In this document: positions 45,144-54,638 of the stretch, piece by piece
Layout of the letters: the number at the start of each line of letters is the position of its first letter
Position numbering within the stretch: position 1 is the first letter of the stretch
Translations under genes and position numbers: made by a program
Notes under the pieces: generated by a model
The model's database searches: none
What the model was told of the DNA's origin: nothing
Seen by the model: the letters and a program-made list of their open reading frames with translations, nothing else
NCBI RefSeq assembly: GCF_017357525.1
Contig: NZ_CP036172.1
Location: 1,276,561-1,340,560 of the forward strand
DNA from: Methanofollis aquaemaris
GTDB lineage: Archaea; Halobacteriota; Methanomicrobia; Methanomicrobiales; Methanofollaceae
Direction of reading: 5' to 3'
Length of the DNA stretch: 64,000 bases

Positions 45144-45743
45144 CTACAGTCCCCCGATATTGAGCGACTTCCTGATCACCTGACTGATCGCAATCGAACA
45201 GATCATATACCACAGGATCCAGATCGGGAAGAACCCGAGAACCACATCCATGAAATTCAGCGTCCCCGCATAGGGGAGGGTCATCGTCTGTTCGACACCC
45301 GGCAGACGGAAGAGAAGCCAGAAGAAGATCGGCACCGTCAGGAGGAGAATAAACGCCATCGGCTTGAACTGCTGCTTGGAGAGTTCCATCTGCTCCTGCA
45401 TCATCCGGTCCCTCTTCGCCTCGAGTTTCTTCAGCTTTTTCTCGTCGCCACCGAGTTGAGCCTCACGGAACTCCGTCTGGAACTCCTTCATCCTCCCCTG
45501 GACCCGCTGCATCTTCTCATAGTCGATGGTATACTTCTGGATCAGCGAGGAGTACAGACCGGTGACCGCCGAGAGGATCATAATCAGCACAAAGAATGGG
45601 ATACCATAAACGTCCACGAGGTGCCCGAAGATCAGATCCATTGCACCGCCGACGCTCTCCCTCACCCACGGGATGCCGTACGAGGCCATCAGCACCAGCG
45701 TGAGGACGATCAAGATCATGCTGCTACGATCCTTAACTGCCAT
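45144..45743 (-). CDS. DUF106 membrane protein (EMC3/TMCO1, YidC/Oxa1 superfamily)
   Basis: This 199-residue membrane protein has an N-terminal helix (MILIVLTLVLMASYGIPWV), a second helix (YGIPFFVLIMILSAVTGLYSSL in part), a charged coiled coil (residues about 75-120, EAQLGGDEKKLKKLEAKRD) and C-terminal helices. Archaeal DUF106 proteins are Oxa1-superfamily insertases or chaperones for membrane proteins, fitting its place next to secY. Confidence 0.92.
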   Translation of the reverse strand: MAVKDRSSMILIVLTLVLMASYGIPWVRESVGGAMDLIFGHLVDVYGIPFFVLIMILSAVTGLYSSLIQKYTIDYEKMQRVQGRMKEFQTEFREAQLGGDEKKLKKLEAKRDRMMQEQMELSKQQFKPMAFILLLTVPIFFWLLFRLPGVEQTMTLPYAGTLNFMDVVLGFFPIWILWYMICSIAISQVIRKSLNIGGL

Positions 45744-45746
45744 ACC

Positions 45747-46319
45747 TCACCTCAGGATCTGAGTCATCGCCTCGACCGCATGATCGAGGAGGTAATTCTC
45801 GTTCCTGACGATCTGAACCGTGCACCCGGTCATCATTGCATATGCCGCCGCAAAGGCACGGTTGATCCCCTGATGCTCTGCAATGGACCTGCTGCCCTCA
45901 GGATCACGGCGACGACTCTCGTCGCCCATCCGGCGCATCAGGATCTGGTCATCGTCAGCCTCGACCAGCACCACCATATCAGGCTGCAACTCGCTGAGCA
46001 CCCACTCAGGCAGACCGGGCAGATACCCGGCCGGCGTCTTCACCGAAGCATGGGTATCGACGATGATATTTCCTTCCATCTCACCGATTCGCTTTCCGGC
46101 GAGCCGCTGGAGTTCTTTCTGGACATTTCTATCAAGGGCCCGCATCTGGTCGCGGTCCTCGACATGCCCCTCCGCCTTTGCGGTCTCGAACATACAGGTG
46201 CCAAAATTGATGGCTTTGTAGGGGATCCCCTCCCCTGCAAGCCGTTTCATGGACTCTTCGATCACCGTGGTCTTGCCCACACCAGGCACACCGGTGATCA
46301 CTACTCTCTTTCCGGTCAT
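45747..46319 (-). CDS. adkA: Adenylate kinase (archaeal AdkA type)
   Basis: This 190-residue archaeal adenylate kinase has its P-loop GVPGVGKTT at residues 10-18, INFGTCMFETA, DTHASVKTPAGYLPGLP and the RRRDPEGSRSIAEHQ region, characteristic of this family rather than bacterial Adk. It follows secY without a gap. Confidence 0.95.
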   Translation of the reverse strand: MTGKRVVITGVPGVGKTTVIEESMKRLAGEGIPYKAINFGTCMFETAKAEGHVEDRDQMRALDRNVQKELQRLAGKRIGEMEGNIIVDTHASVKTPAGYLPGLPEWVLSELQPDMVVLVEADDDQILMRRMGDESRRRDPEGSRSIAEHQGINRAFAAAYAMMTGCTVQIVRNENYLLDHAVEAMTQILR

Positions 46320-47753
46320 TCACTCTCTCCCAAAGAACTGTCGCATGAACGGATACATCTCCATAATCTGTTCGCTTGCCACTTCTTCGTACAGGCGGTA
46401 GGTGATACTGACCGTCAGCAACAGTCCGGTACCAGTCACTCCACCTATCACACCAAAGAGGTTTGCAAAGACACTCAACAGACCGATGAGTACCCCACCA
46501 ATGACCGTGACCCTGGGGATATAACGGTCAAGGTACTTGATCAGCACCTGGGTGTTCCGCCGATATCCAGGGATCTGCATCCCCGACATCTGGATCTGTC
46601 TGGCCACATGACTCGAGTCGAGACCGGCCGTCTTCACCCAGAACAGCGCAAAGATCGCACCACCCACAACCATGAACGTGGCATCGATCCCGAGCCTGAG
46701 CATGACCTCCCACGGGGCATGCCCGAGATCGTGGACCCACCACATCCAGTCCTGCGGGCTATTGATCGGTGCCAGGAAGTACATCAATCCGTCCACCGGA
46801 CTCTGGTTTTCAAACCGGCCGAGCACCGTGATCCCGATATTGGAAAGGAACATCCCGAACATCTGAATATTCGCCTGAAGCACCCTCACCAGGATCATCG
46901 GCAGGACAGATGCATAGATGAGTTTCACAGGGAAACGTGCCCGTGCCCCCCTGACCCGAGCGTGAGCCAGCGGGATCTCGATCCTCGTCGACTCCACATA
47001 GACAACGATCAGGAAGATCGCGATCGTCGTCACAAATGCCAGGAGGTCGGCCCCGAAGTACTGGAGGTAGTTCCCGCCAGAGACGCCAATCGCAAAGATC
47101 CTGGGGAAGAAACCCACCGGATAGGGGTCGGCCACTGCTTCCCAGTTCAAGAAGCCGTTGATCAGACTCTGTGAGATTCCGGCGATGATAAAGAGCCCGA
47201 CACCAGAGCCAAGACCCCACTTCGTGACCACCTCATCCATGAGGAAGATCAGCACTCCGCCGAGACAGATCTGCAGGAAGATCAGGAACGAGACCGCAGC
47301 CGCGCTCCCTCCGAAGAGTGCCTGGGCTATCTCCATATCGGGGCGCATAAAGCCACCGAAAAGGTTCGGCGCCGCCTCAAGGACGATCATGACGAAGATC
47401 AAGAGCTTCTGGAGCCCCATGTACATGATCTGCCCGCGCGCTTCAGAGGTATCGATCTGGATCAGGTCCGCACCCTTCAGGAGCTGGAGCACGATGGACG
47501 CTGTCACGATCGGCCCGATACCCAGGTGCACAATAGACCCGCTCGCACCCGCAAGAAGGGCACGGAAATACAGGAATGTGTCCTGGGAACTGGGGTCGAG
47601 CCCGAAGACAGGAATATTGGTCAAGAAGAAGTACAGCAACAGGATTGCAGCGGTCCACACCAACTTGTTTTTGAAGTGGACATGACCCTCCGGAGACTTT
47701 ACCGCCGGCATCGCCGCCAGCAAAGGCTCCATTCTATCCAGCAGATTCCCCAT
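46320..47753 (-). CDS. secY: Protein translocase subunit SecY
   Basis: SecY is the core of the protein-conducting channel. The 477-residue protein has ten transmembrane helices, the plug-preceding PVFGLDPSSQDTFLYFRALLAGASGS region, GSGVGLFIIAGISQSLI, and the cytosolic loop with IEIPLAHARVRGARARFPVKLIY that contacts the ribosome. The length and synteny (after L15) are as expected. Confidence 0.96.
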   Translation of the reverse strand: MGNLLDRMEPLLAAMPAVKSPEGHVHFKNKLVWTAAILLLYFFLTNIPVFGLDPSSQDTFLYFRALLAGASGSIVHLGIGPIVTASIVLQLLKGADLIQIDTSEARGQIMYMGLQKLLIFVMIVLEAAPNLFGGFMRPDMEIAQALFGGSAAAVSFLIFLQICLGGVLIFLMDEVVTKWGLGSGVGLFIIAGISQSLINGFLNWEAVADPYPVGFFPRIFAIGVSGGNYLQYFGADLLAFVTTIAIFLIVVYVESTRIEIPLAHARVRGARARFPVKLIYASVLPMILVRVLQANIQMFGMFLSNIGITVLGRFENQSPVDGLMYFLAPINSPQDWMWWVHDLGHAPWEVMLRLGIDATFMVVGGAIFALFWVKTAGLDSSHVARQIQMSGMQIPGYRRNTQVLIKYLDRYIPRVTVIGGVLIGLLSVFANLFGVIGGVTGTGLLLTVSITYRLYEEVASEQIMEMYPFMRQFFGRE

Positions 47754-47779
47754 GTGGTTCCCACCAAAAAATGAGGAGC

Positions 47780-48205
47780 TCAGTCGGTCAGTGCCTGACC
47801 GCCGGCCGCCTCAATCTTATCCTTAGCTTGCGTTGAAAACGCCGCTGCGGTCAGTTTCAAAGCACGGGTGACCTGCCCGCCGCCGAGAAGCTTCTCGACT
47901 CCGATCTCAGTGAGATCAAGGGCGATAACGCCCTCTTGTTCCTCGGCGATCCCGATCTGGAGGAGGAAATCGACCATCTGGTCGACATCCCCGACATCCA
48001 GCACCGGAACTTTTGTGTTGTTGATGCTGAAGAAACCGTGCTTACCGTTGTGGACCTCACCTGCGAGGAGGAAATGACTCCAGCGGTGGTCACGGTGTCC
48101 GGCCCGTCCTCTACCACCGCGGTTACCCGCACCACGGCGGTTTTTGTGAGTCCCACCACCGCAGGTCTTGGAACCGCGGTACTTTGAGCGTGTGTTTGTG
48201 GGCAT
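47780..48205 (-). CDS. rpl15: Ribosomal protein L15 (uL15)
   Basis: This 141-residue protein has the KYRGSKTCGGGTHKNRRGAGNRGGRG N-terminal pattern (in part) of uL15 and the KLLGGGQVTRALKLTA core of the C-terminal domain. The start at 48205 has GAGGTG 8 bases upstream; the 3-codon longer frame is not needed. Confidence 0.95.
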   Translation of the reverse strand: MPTNTRSKYRGSKTCGGGTHKNRRGAGNRGGRGRAGHRDHRWSHFLLAGEVHNGKHGFFSINNTKVPVLDVGDVDQMVDFLLQIGIAEEQEGVIALDLTEIGVEKLLGGGQVTRALKLTAAAFSTQAKDKIEAAGGQALTD

Positions 48206-48210
48206 CGCAT

Positions 48211-48672
48211 TCACCTCATCCTGTAGAGGAGGTCATTGATATCCTCCCCATAGTTTCCAAGCGCCCCGCCCTGCTGGAAGGTGCGCTTGATCGTCCGGTA
48301 CCCCTTACGCGGGGGGTGGAGACGCAGGACCGGCTTCAATTCAGGGATATCCTGCATCGCAACCTCGCCCTTGCAGAGCGCCGCCGCAAACTCCTCGATG
48401 TTCCCGTACTGGGAGTGGTCACGGACATACTCGTCGGTGATCTTGATGTTCCCGGCCAGACGGCCGCGGGTTGAGAGGAGCGTCGCAATAGTCCGCTCGT
48501 CCACCTCACCATAGGCGACATAGTCCTTGACCTTCCGGATCATCCCCAGATACGCGGGGGTGTCAGGGACCAGGACACAGTGGTTGATATGGTGGAGACG
48601 GAGCATCTTGAGCGTGTCCTTGATGTCGCGGCGGGTGTTCACGACGCCACGTACCTGCACGACTGCAAACAT
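48211..48672 (-). CDS. rpl30: Ribosomal protein L30 (uL30)
   Basis: This 153-residue archaeal-length L30 has VVQVRGVVNTRRDIKDTLKML at the N-terminus and RLHHINHCVLVPDTP, characteristic of the long archaeal/eukaryotic form. It lies directly between S5 and L15. Confidence 0.95.
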   Translation of the reverse strand: MFAVVQVRGVVNTRRDIKDTLKMLRLHHINHCVLVPDTPAYLGMIRKVKDYVAYGEVDERTIATLLSTRGRLAGNIKITDEYVRDHSQYGNIEEFAAALCKGEVAMQDIPELKPVLRLHPPRKGYRTIKRTFQQGGALGNYGEDINDLLYRMR

Positions 48673-48673
48673 T

Positions 48674-49291
48674 TTACTCTGCCCCTCCAGTCCGGATCAT
48701 GTTTGTTGCCTTCAGCGCATTGAAGGTCGCCTTGGCATAGTTGATGGTCGTCCGGGTGTTCCCGCTTGAGGAGGCCCAGACATCTCTGACACCCGCGAAG
48801 TCGAGCACCTTTCTGCCGACTTCACCGGTGACCAGACCGATCCCCTGCGGTGCCGGCATCAAGGTAACCTTGACACTGCCGGCCTTGCCCTTGACCTGCA
48901 TCGGGATGGAGTGCCTGGTTCCACACCCACACTCCCAGCTCCCGCAGCCACGGCGTACCTTGATGATGTTGGTCTTTGCGTTATCAATTGCCTTTCGGAT
49001 TGCGTTTCCGACCTGCGCGTCCTTGGCCTGTCCCAGACCGATGTAACCGTCGTGGTTGCCGACAATAACAACGGCCCTGAACTTGACACGCCTGCCGGAG
49101 TCGGTCATCCGCTGGACCATCGAGATGTCGATGACCTCATCGTCCAGGTCGGGGAGGAAGGCATCGACGATCTGAGCCTCCTTAATTGGCTTCCCGCTTT
49201 CGAGCACCTCGTCGATGCTCGCGATCTCGCCTGCAGCAACTGCACGGCCGATTCCGGTCAGCGGAACCCAGGGTTCCTGTTCGTACGCCAT
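48674..49291 (-). CDS. rps5: Ribosomal protein S5 (uS5)
   Basis: This 205-residue protein has the double-stranded RNA-binding-like S5 domain ([20 protein letters not shown]) and the C-terminal S5 domain ([22 protein letters not shown]). Archaeal S5 proteins carry such extended N-termini. Confidence 0.96.
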   Translation of the reverse strand: MAYEQEPWVPLTGIGRAVAAGEIASIDEVLESGKPIKEAQIVDAFLPDLDDEVIDISMVQRMTDSGRRVKFRAVVIVGNHDGYIGLGQAKDAQVGNAIRKAIDNAKTNIIKVRRGCGSWECGCGTRHSIPMQVKGKAGSVKVTLMPAPQGIGLVTGEVGRKVLDFAGVRDVWASSSGNTRTTINYAKATFNALKATNMIRTGGAE

Positions 49292-49292
49292 T

Positions 49293-49820
49293 TCACTCCA
49301 GCTCCTTCATGATGGCCTCTGCCACTTCTTCAACGTTCTCAACGAGGTTACCGGCCCTTTCAGGAGCATATGCCGCAATGACCGAACCGCTGGTCCGCTC
49401 GTCGTCCGGGAGAATCTCCTCGCCGTGAGGCACCTCAAGTCCTCCATTGACTGCACCCTTCAGTGCAGCAAAGACCCGGGCACCAGACTGCGCGCGTGCA
49501 AGCCCGATGTCAAGGACAGCCTCATCGTAGCCTGCTGCAAGAGCCTTCCTTGCAAAGAGCATCCCGGTCAGGTATGCTGCCGGGGTGCTCGAAGTCGAGC
49601 CCTCGTAGCCCAGACCGATCAGTTCCTTGGAGTAGGTCGAGATCAGAGTCTGGTCTCCCTGTTCACCAGGCACCACCAGTTGACAGATGATCTGGCGGTT
49701 GGTCTTGCGAACGACCATCCGGGGGGTTTCGGAGAGAAGGAGTTTTGTCCGCGCATAATAATCGGTCCGACCCTCTTTCCTCCTGCGGAATGGAACAAAA
49801 TACCGTGCTCCAGACGCCAT
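49293..49820 (-). CDS. rpl18: Ribosomal protein L18 (uL18)
   Basis: This 175-residue protein has [20 protein letters not shown] and [16 protein letters not shown], the 5S rRNA-binding N-terminus of archaeal L18. It abuts S5. Confidence 0.96.
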   Translation of the reverse strand: MASGARYFVPFRRRKEGRTDYYARTKLLLSETPRMVVRKTNRQIICQLVVPGEQGDQTLISTYSKELIGLGYEGSTSSTPAAYLTGMLFARKALAAGYDEAVLDIGLARAQSGARVFAALKGAVNGGLEVPHGEEILPDDERTSGSVIAAYAPERAGNLVENVEEVAEAIMKELE

Positions 49821-49822
49821 AT

Positions 49823-50278
49823 TTACTCAACCCTCCCTTTGGTAATCATCTCAATGTGGGTTTTCAGATGGGCCCGGCTCCTGAACTGACCACCGGCCGC
49901 ACGCCGATAAAGACGACGGTAGGTGTGGCGATCAATGGAACCTTCATCCCGCATCTCGCGGAGTGTCCCTCTGATACCCCGAATTCTCTGCATCCACTGG
50001 CTCTTCGACGGGTTCCGTGCTCCAGCCGTACCCTTTCTCCGGCCATATCCCTTCTTGTGACCGTAAGAACGCTTGGCAGTCCGGATCCGTGCACGACCGC
50101 GGCTGTTACCTTTCGCCACTGCCGTCTTGATCACGCCTTCTCCAACAAGTTCACGGATCTCGGCGCGCGAGATTGCGGCCTCAATGTCAGAGATACGCTC
50201 GGGGTCGAACCTGACGCGGTTGACCCCACAGTTGAGTACAGCCGCTGCAAGCCGCTTCTGGGTTGAAAGATTACTCAT
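49823..50278 (-). CDS. rpl19e: Ribosomal protein L19e (eL19)
   Basis: This 151-residue archaeal/eukaryotic-type protein has MSNLSTQKRLAAAVLNCGVN at the start, then GRGRARIRTAKRSYGHKKGYG and SRAHLKTHI. The start at 50278 lies inside the end of L32e (8-base overlap); a longer 174-codon frame has no support. Confidence 0.95.
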   Translation of the reverse strand: MSNLSTQKRLAAAVLNCGVNRVRFDPERISDIEAAISRAEIRELVGEGVIKTAVAKGNSRGRARIRTAKRSYGHKKGYGRRKGTAGARNPSKSQWMQRIRGIRGTLREMRDEGSIDRHTYRRLYRRAAGGQFRSRAHLKTHIEMITKGRVE

Positions 50279-50717
50279 CTGCTTCAACCTCCTCAACATT
50301 CTCTTCGACAGCCTCTTCAACCGGTGCCTGCGAGAGGTCTTTTGCATTCAGCACTTTCAGCCCGGCTTCGAGGGCCTTCTGCTGGATATCAATCCGCTTC
50401 TTCTTCCCGACGCCGCTGGCGATCCGCACCGCCTGCTCCTCCGGGTTGAGTCCCTCAAGCTCGGTCGGGTTGTTGACCAGCACCTCGAAGTATCCACTCG
50501 GGTGCATGCCGCGCACTGCCACCGGGGCACCGTACCCGGCCTGCGGGTGTGCGCCCTTTGCCTTGTACTGCCTCCGCTGCTTGCTGGTCAGACCGCGGGG
50601 TTTCCTCCAGGTGTCCTTCAGTTTCCTTTTTGAATGGAGACACTGGCGCTGGAACTTGCATCCGGTCTTCTGGGACCGGACACGGATTAACCGAATCTTC
50701 TCGTCTGCCACGTCCAT
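50271..50717 (-). CDS. rpl32e: Ribosomal protein L32e (eL32)
   Basis: This 148-residue protein has the L32e core (CLHSKRKLKDTWRKPRGLTS and the GYGAPVAVRGMHPSGY stretch). The C-terminus is an acidic Glu/Val-rich tail (EEAVEENVEEVEADE). ATG 50717 overlaps the L6 stop codon. Confidence 0.94.
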   Translation of the reverse strand: MDVADEKIRLIRVRSQKTGCKFQRQCLHSKRKLKDTWRKPRGLTSKQRRQYKAKGAHPQAGYGAPVAVRGMHPSGYFEVLVNNPTELEGLNPEEQAVRIASGVGKKKRIDIQQKALEAGLKVLNAKDLSQAPVEEAVEENVEEVEADE

Positions 50718-51241
50718 CACGCCCTCTGCACAATGTAAATTCCGTCCTGGAAGACCCGCGTATCGCGCTTACGGACCTTCGTTGCCCGCTCGATCTTCGC
50801 TGCAGTCGCCCCGACACGCTCTTTGTCGATGCCAGTGATGGTCAATTCGTCGTTGCCGATCTTGACCGTAACGCCAGGGAGGACCTTTGCGACCCTCGGC
50901 TGCTTCTCCCCAAGGAAGTTGTTGATGGAGAGGAGATCGCCCTGGAGTTTAATCTGGATCGGGAAGTGAGCATAGACGACCTTCATCTGATACTCAAAGC
51001 CCTTGGTGACACCCTCGACCATATTCCGGATATGTGAGGCATAGGTGCCGATCATAGCGACAATACGCTTTCTGGTCGATTCAGTGGAGACGACGACTTC
51101 ACTGTCCTCAAGAACAATGGAGACCCCGGGGTAACGCATGTCACGTGAGATCTCACCCTTCGGACCATTCACCGAAATCGTGAAACCCTCGATCGAGACC
51201 GTGACCCCGTCAGGCACCGCTACTCTCTTCTCAGTTGTCAT
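50717..51241 (-). CDS. rpl6: Ribosomal protein L6 (uL6)
   Basis: This 174-residue protein has two L6 domains; visible markers are SIEGFTISVNGPKGEISRDM at the N-terminus and GATAAKIERATKVRKRDTRV near the end. It lies between S8 and L32e, as usual in archaea. Confidence 0.96.
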   Translation of the reverse strand: MTTEKRVAVPDGVTVSIEGFTISVNGPKGEISRDMRYPGVSIVLEDSEVVVSTESTRKRIVAMIGTYASHIRNMVEGVTKGFEYQMKVVYAHFPIQIKLQGDLLSINNFLGEKQPRVAKVLPGVTVKIGNDELTITGIDKERVGATAAKIERATKVRKRDTRVFQDGIYIVQRA

Positions 51242-51252
51242 TCTCCTCCACC

Positions 51253-51645
51253 TCAGTAGACATATCCCAACAGTTCGCCGCCGATACCGTCACGGCGGGC
51301 CTGTTCGTGCGACATGACGCCCTTCGAAGTCGAGATCAGGAGGACCCCGAAACCCTTTGCCGGGAGATACCTCGTTTCCCACGATTCCATCTCTTCAAGA
51401 GTCGTGGCAAAGCGCGGGGTAATCGCACCGCACTTGTTGATCCGACCAAGAAGCGTGACCTTGAACTGGCCGCCGCGGCCGTCCTCGATGTACTCGAACT
51501 CGCCGATGTACCCGCCTTCCTGCATGATCCCGAGCATGGCGCCAAGGAGTTTGCTCGCGGGCTCGACGATAACTGAGGACTTCCCGCCGTCACTGGCGTT
51601 CTTGATGGCGCTCATCGCATCTGCAATCGTGTTCAGTCGTGCCAT
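51253..51645 (-). CDS. rps8: Ribosomal protein S8 (uS8)
   Basis: This 130-residue protein has [15 protein letters not shown] at the start and the C-terminal [19 protein letters not shown], diagnostic of S8. Confidence 0.96.
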   Translation of the reverse strand: MARLNTIADAMSAIKNASDGGKSSVIVEPASKLLGAMLGIMQEGGYIGEFEYIEDGRGGQFKVTLLGRINKCGAITPRFATTLEEMESWETRYLPAKGFGVLLISTSKGVMSHEQARRDGIGGELLGYVY

Positions 51646-51656
51646 TTCACTCCACC

Positions 51657-51815
51657 TCAGTTCATCTTCTTAAAGCCCATCTTGGGCGCCCACTCACGGA
51701 AGCACTGCCGGCAGAACATGATGTTGTACCTGCGGACAAGGCCCTGTTTCCTGCCACAGATCCGGCACTCATTTGCGCCGCGTCCGAAATTTTTCTTCTG
51801 TTCTTTGTCTGCCAT
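51657..51815 (-). CDS. rps14: Ribosomal protein S14 type Z (uS14)
   Basis: This short protein of 52 residues starts [20 protein letters not shown]. Cys17 and Cys20 (CRIC) pair with Cys35 and Cys38 (CRQC) to form the zinc site of archaeal S14, and the end GFKKMN is typical. Its ATG overlaps the L5 stop (ATGA). It sits exactly where S14 is expected, between L5 and S8. Confidence 0.95.
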   Translation of the reverse strand: MADKEQKKNFGRGANECRICGRKQGLVRRYNIMFCRQCFREWAPKMGFKKMN

Positions 51816-52324
51816 CACTGCACCTCCATGCCATACCGCTCGGTCATAAAGGAGACCGCTTCGTCACGGGTGACGCGCTGCTTTGCCGGAAGTTTTCGGC
51901 GTGCGATCATCCTGCGTGCGATCCTGACACCATTCTTCTCAAGGATGACATTGACGTCCATCCCGTAGATTCCGATCTGCGGGTCGTAGGACTGACCCGG
52001 GAAATCGGTGTGTTCTTCGATACCAAAGGAAAAGTTGCCCTGGTTATCGAAGGCTGAGCTTGAGAGCCGCCTTTCGGCGATGTCGAAAGCGGTCTGGACG
52101 AATGTCTCGGCTTTCTTGCCCCGCAGGGTCACCTTGGCACCGATGGGTGCGCCCTTCCTGGTCCCGAAGGCCGGCTGGGTCTTCTTTGCAAAGGCACGCA
52201 CTGGTTCTGCCCCGGTGATCGCACGGATGATGTTCTCGCCATTGACAAGCCTCTCACCGCTCTCGCCGACGCCCATGTGAACGACGACTTTATCGATGTG
52301 AAGTTCCTGCATCGGGTTCGTCAT
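51815..52324 (-). CDS. rpl5: Ribosomal protein L5 (uL5)
   Basis: This 169-residue protein has [18 protein letters not shown], the [23 protein letters not shown] stretch (in part) and [13 protein letters not shown], hallmarks of archaeal L5. It overlaps S4e by one base and S14 by one base. Confidence 0.96.
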   Translation of the reverse strand: MTNPMQELHIDKVVVHMGVGESGERLVNGENIIRAITGAEPVRAFAKKTQPAFGTRKGAPIGAKVTLRGKKAETFVQTAFDIAERRLSSSAFDNQGNFSFGIEEHTDFPGQSYDPQIGIYGMDVNVILEKNGVRIARRMIARRKLPAKQRVTRDEAVSFMTERYGMEVQ

Positions 52325-53046
52325 CAGGCCTCAATCCCCCATTCAGCGATCACAGGCGTCTCACGACCGATCATGAAGATATACCCCTCGACCGTCTCGA
52401 AAGACTCCTTGTTCTCGTCTTCAAGGAAGACTCTGTTCGGGATGCTGCCAGGGACCGTTCTGATCTCGGTGATCGTGCCGATCTTGCCTGAGTGCTTCCC
52501 GCCGATGACCATTGCCGTGTTCCCGACAGCGAAGGGGAAGTGGTCAACGATCTTGAACCGGTCCTCTCCCTCACCGAGAGTGAGGACGATCGAGTCCTTG
52601 GGCTTGTAGGTGTTGTCGGCAATGAGGTTGGCGCCGAAGTTGAGGTTCAACTGGACCTTGCCGCCCTTGACAATGGTCTTGTTCCTGATCTTGCACAGCC
52701 TGGTGCTGGCGGCCTCGGCATCGATCTCGACCGAGACCAGATGGCCACGCTTGTCCATCAGGAGACGGTAGTGCTTGTCCATCTTCGGGATGGAAATGAT
52801 GTCGAAGATGCCAAGCCCTATCTTGGGGTCGGTCACCGGCTTGCCGTTGACGATGATATCGCGCTGGTGGAGGATCCGCTTGATCTCCTTCATGTTCCCG
52901 GCAAGTTCCATCATGTCCCTGAGCCAGACGGCGACCGGCATTGCAGCCGCGTTGTGCGGGCCAGGGCAGGTCCTGGTGATGAACGTGTTCTCTTTCTTGG
53001 CGATCTGCCAGGCCATCGGCGCGGTCAGTCTCTTCAGATGTGACAT
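52324..53046 (-). CDS. rps4e: Ribosomal protein S4e (eS4)
   Basis: This 240-residue protein has the S4e N-terminal region, an S4 RNA-binding domain ([21 protein letters not shown]) and a KOW-containing C-terminal part ([16 protein letters not shown]). It is found in archaea and eukaryotes only. Confidence 0.96.
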   Translation of the reverse strand: MSHLKRLTAPMAWQIAKKENTFITRTCPGPHNAAAMPVAVWLRDMMELAGNMKEIKRILHQRDIIVNGKPVTDPKIGLGIFDIISIPKMDKHYRLLMDKRGHLVSVEIDAEAASTRLCKIRNKTIVKGGKVQLNLNFGANLIADNTYKPKDSIVLTLGEGEDRFKIVDHFPFAVGNTAMVIGGKHSGKIGTITEIRTVPGSIPNRVFLEDENKESFETVEGYIFMIGRETPVIAEWGIEA

Positions 53047-53412
53047 TTACTTCCTCTCCTCAAGCTTTGCCACCCGGCGCGGGTCTTCGGTCTTGAGTTT
53101 GGTGATCATGACATTCGAGGCGTTTACCGGGCGCGGAACTTCGGTTCCGTCGGTCTTGGCCACGGTGACACCGTGCACCTCGATCATGCCTTTCTTCGTG
53201 TCCACACTATCGACGACGCCTTCGGTCCCGGCGTGCTCGCCGCGGAGCACCTGCACGGTGTCGCCGCTGACGACACGAGCGCGGCGCCTCTTGTATTCCT
53301 CACGGAGATCCTTCGAAAGGGGTGCTGAGAGGAAACGGCTCCGCTGATGCGTGGATGCATTGTAGCGTATCTTACGCTGTTTTCTAGGCTGTTTGCTTGC
53401 AATCCTTACCAT
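53047..53412 (-). CDS. rpl24: Ribosomal protein L24 (uL24)
   Basis: This 121-residue protein has the KOW motif (VVSGDTVQVLRGEHAGTEG) preceded by the archaeal extension KQPRKQRKIRYNASTH. The start at 53412 (MVRIASKQ) is chosen because the longer frame overlaps L14 and lacks family sequence. Confidence 0.95.
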   Translation of the reverse strand: MVRIASKQPRKQRKIRYNASTHQRSRFLSAPLSKDLREEYKRRRARVVSGDTVQVLRGEHAGTEGVVDSVDTKKGMIEVHGVTVAKTDGTEVPRPVNASNVMITKLKTEDPRRVAKLEERK

Positions 53413-53422
53413 GCACCACACC

Positions 53423-53821
53423 TCACACGATGATCGTCGCTGTGGACCCGATCTTCGGGAAACGCTCGGCAACCTCACGGGCCACCGGTCCCTTGATCTC
53501 GGTTCCCTTCGGTTCGCCGCGTTCGTCGACGATCACGGCAGCGTTGTCGTCGAAGCCGACCCGCAGTCCGTTCGGGCGGCGCATCTCTTTGCGCTGCCTG
53601 ATGACGACGGCCCTGAGAAGTTTACGCCGCATATCGGGCGTACCCTTCTTAACAGAGATCGTCGCAATGTCGCCGATACCGAGTTTCGGCTGACGCCTGC
53701 GGACACCGTGGTACCCGACCACTGAGATGATCTCAACGACCCTGGCCCCGGTGTTGTCAGCACAGACAAGTTTTGTCCTGGTGCTGATCGCCCTCGGGAT
53801 CTTCGATATCTTTGCTTTCAT
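53423..53821 (-). CDS. rpl14: Ribosomal protein L14 (uL14)
   Basis: This 132-residue protein has [21 protein letters not shown] and the [20 protein letters not shown] core, which bind 23S rRNA at the subunit interface. The length is normal. Confidence 0.97.
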   Translation of the reverse strand: MKAKISKIPRAISTRTKLVCADNTGARVVEIISVVGYHGVRRRQPKLGIGDIATISVKKGTPDMRRKLLRAVVIRQRKEMRRPNGLRVGFDDNAAVIVDERGEPKGTEIKGPVAREVAERFPKIGSTATIIV

Positions 53822-53822
53822 C

Positions 53823-54143
53823 TCAGATCACCTCGACAACAACAAAGTTGGTTGTCTTGGACAGGGGCCTGCATTCGGCGATCCTGACCGTGTCACCCAC
53901 TTTAATGTCGAGGCAGTCCGGGAGGTGGGCATGATACTTGGAGGACCGCTTCTCATACCGCTTATACTTCCGCACAAAGTGGAGGTAATCTCGCCCGACT
54001 ACCACCGTCCCGTTCATGCGGTCGCTCACGACCTTGCCGGTGATCACCTGGCCGTGCACCGGCAGGGTGCCGTGAAACGGACAGTTCACGTCGCTGCACT
54101 CCTTTTCAGGAAGCGGGACGTTTAACCCAATATCTCTCGCCAT
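53823..54143 (-). CDS. rps17: Ribosomal protein S17 (uS17)
   Basis: This 106-residue protein has the archaeal N-terminal [18 protein letters not shown] segment and the OB-fold core ([22 protein letters not shown] in part, [19 protein letters not shown]). Confidence 0.96.
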   Translation of the reverse strand: MARDIGLNVPLPEKECSDVNCPFHGTLPVHGQVITGKVVSDRMNGTVVVGRDYLHFVRKYKRYEKRSSKYHAHLPDCLDIKVGDTVRIAECRPLSKTTNFVVVEVI

Positions 54144-54153
54144 TCTCTATCCT

Positions 54154-54429
54154 CTATCTGGTTTTGCGCATGCTGATCCGTTTTTCAGGTCGTGCCACAA
54201 GGGCAGACCCATCCACTTCGACGCATACCCTGGTGGGGAGGGCGAAGAGAAAGACTGTGCCTTTCTTCTCCACCTTCTTCTCTCCCCCAGGGGTGAGGAC
54301 CGCCAGCATATTGCGAGTCTCATCTACAATCCGGCCAGACATCCCGACATATGTCGGGTTCCTGGCCTTCACCACAGAGACTGCAAGTCCGGTGAGCTCG
54401 TGCCGAAGGAGGGTCTGCGAGGTGATCAT
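54154..54429 (-). CDS. rnp1: Ribonuclease P protein component 1 (Rpp29/Rnp1)
   Basis: This 91-residue protein of the archaeal RNase P holoenzyme has an Sm-like fold: RHELTGLAVSVVKARNPTYVG, then GRIVDETRNMLAVLT and the FLFALPT segment. Its position between L29 and S17 is the standard archaeal arrangement. It overlaps the L29 stop (ATGA). Confidence 0.94.
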   Translation of the reverse strand: MITSQTLLRHELTGLAVSVVKARNPTYVGMSGRIVDETRNMLAVLTPGGEKKVEKKGTVFLFALPTRVCVEVDGSALVARPEKRISMRKTR

Positions 54430-54638
54430 GCCTGGTTAACGGCCTCCCGTGCGTTCTGCTCGGTCTGGATGCGAGCGATGGTCCTCCTGACCTCCCGGAT
54501 ATGACCCGGGTTCTCAGGAGCACCACCTGCACTGACCTTTCCGCGAGCCTGCATCAGGTCGAGTTTCAGTTTCTCGAGTTGTTCGGCCAGTTCTACGTCA
54601 GAAAGCTGGCGGACTTCGTGTGCCCTGAAGATAGCCAT
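54426..54638 (-). CDS. rpl29: Ribosomal protein L29 (uL29)
   Basis: This 70-residue helical-hairpin protein has LSDVELAEQLEKLKLDLMQAR and REVRRTIARIQTEQNAR, typical of L29. Confidence 0.96.
   Translation of the reverse strand: MAIFRAHEVRQLSDVELAEQLEKLKLDLMQARGKVSAGGAPENPGHIREVRRTIARIQTEQNAREAVNQA

Noticed and set aside
45072-47174. Very long ORF (700 codons) antisense to cmk, DUF106, adkA and secY
   Set aside because: His/Arg/Asp/Pro-rich translation typical of an antisense shadow; four well-supported genes lie on the other strand.
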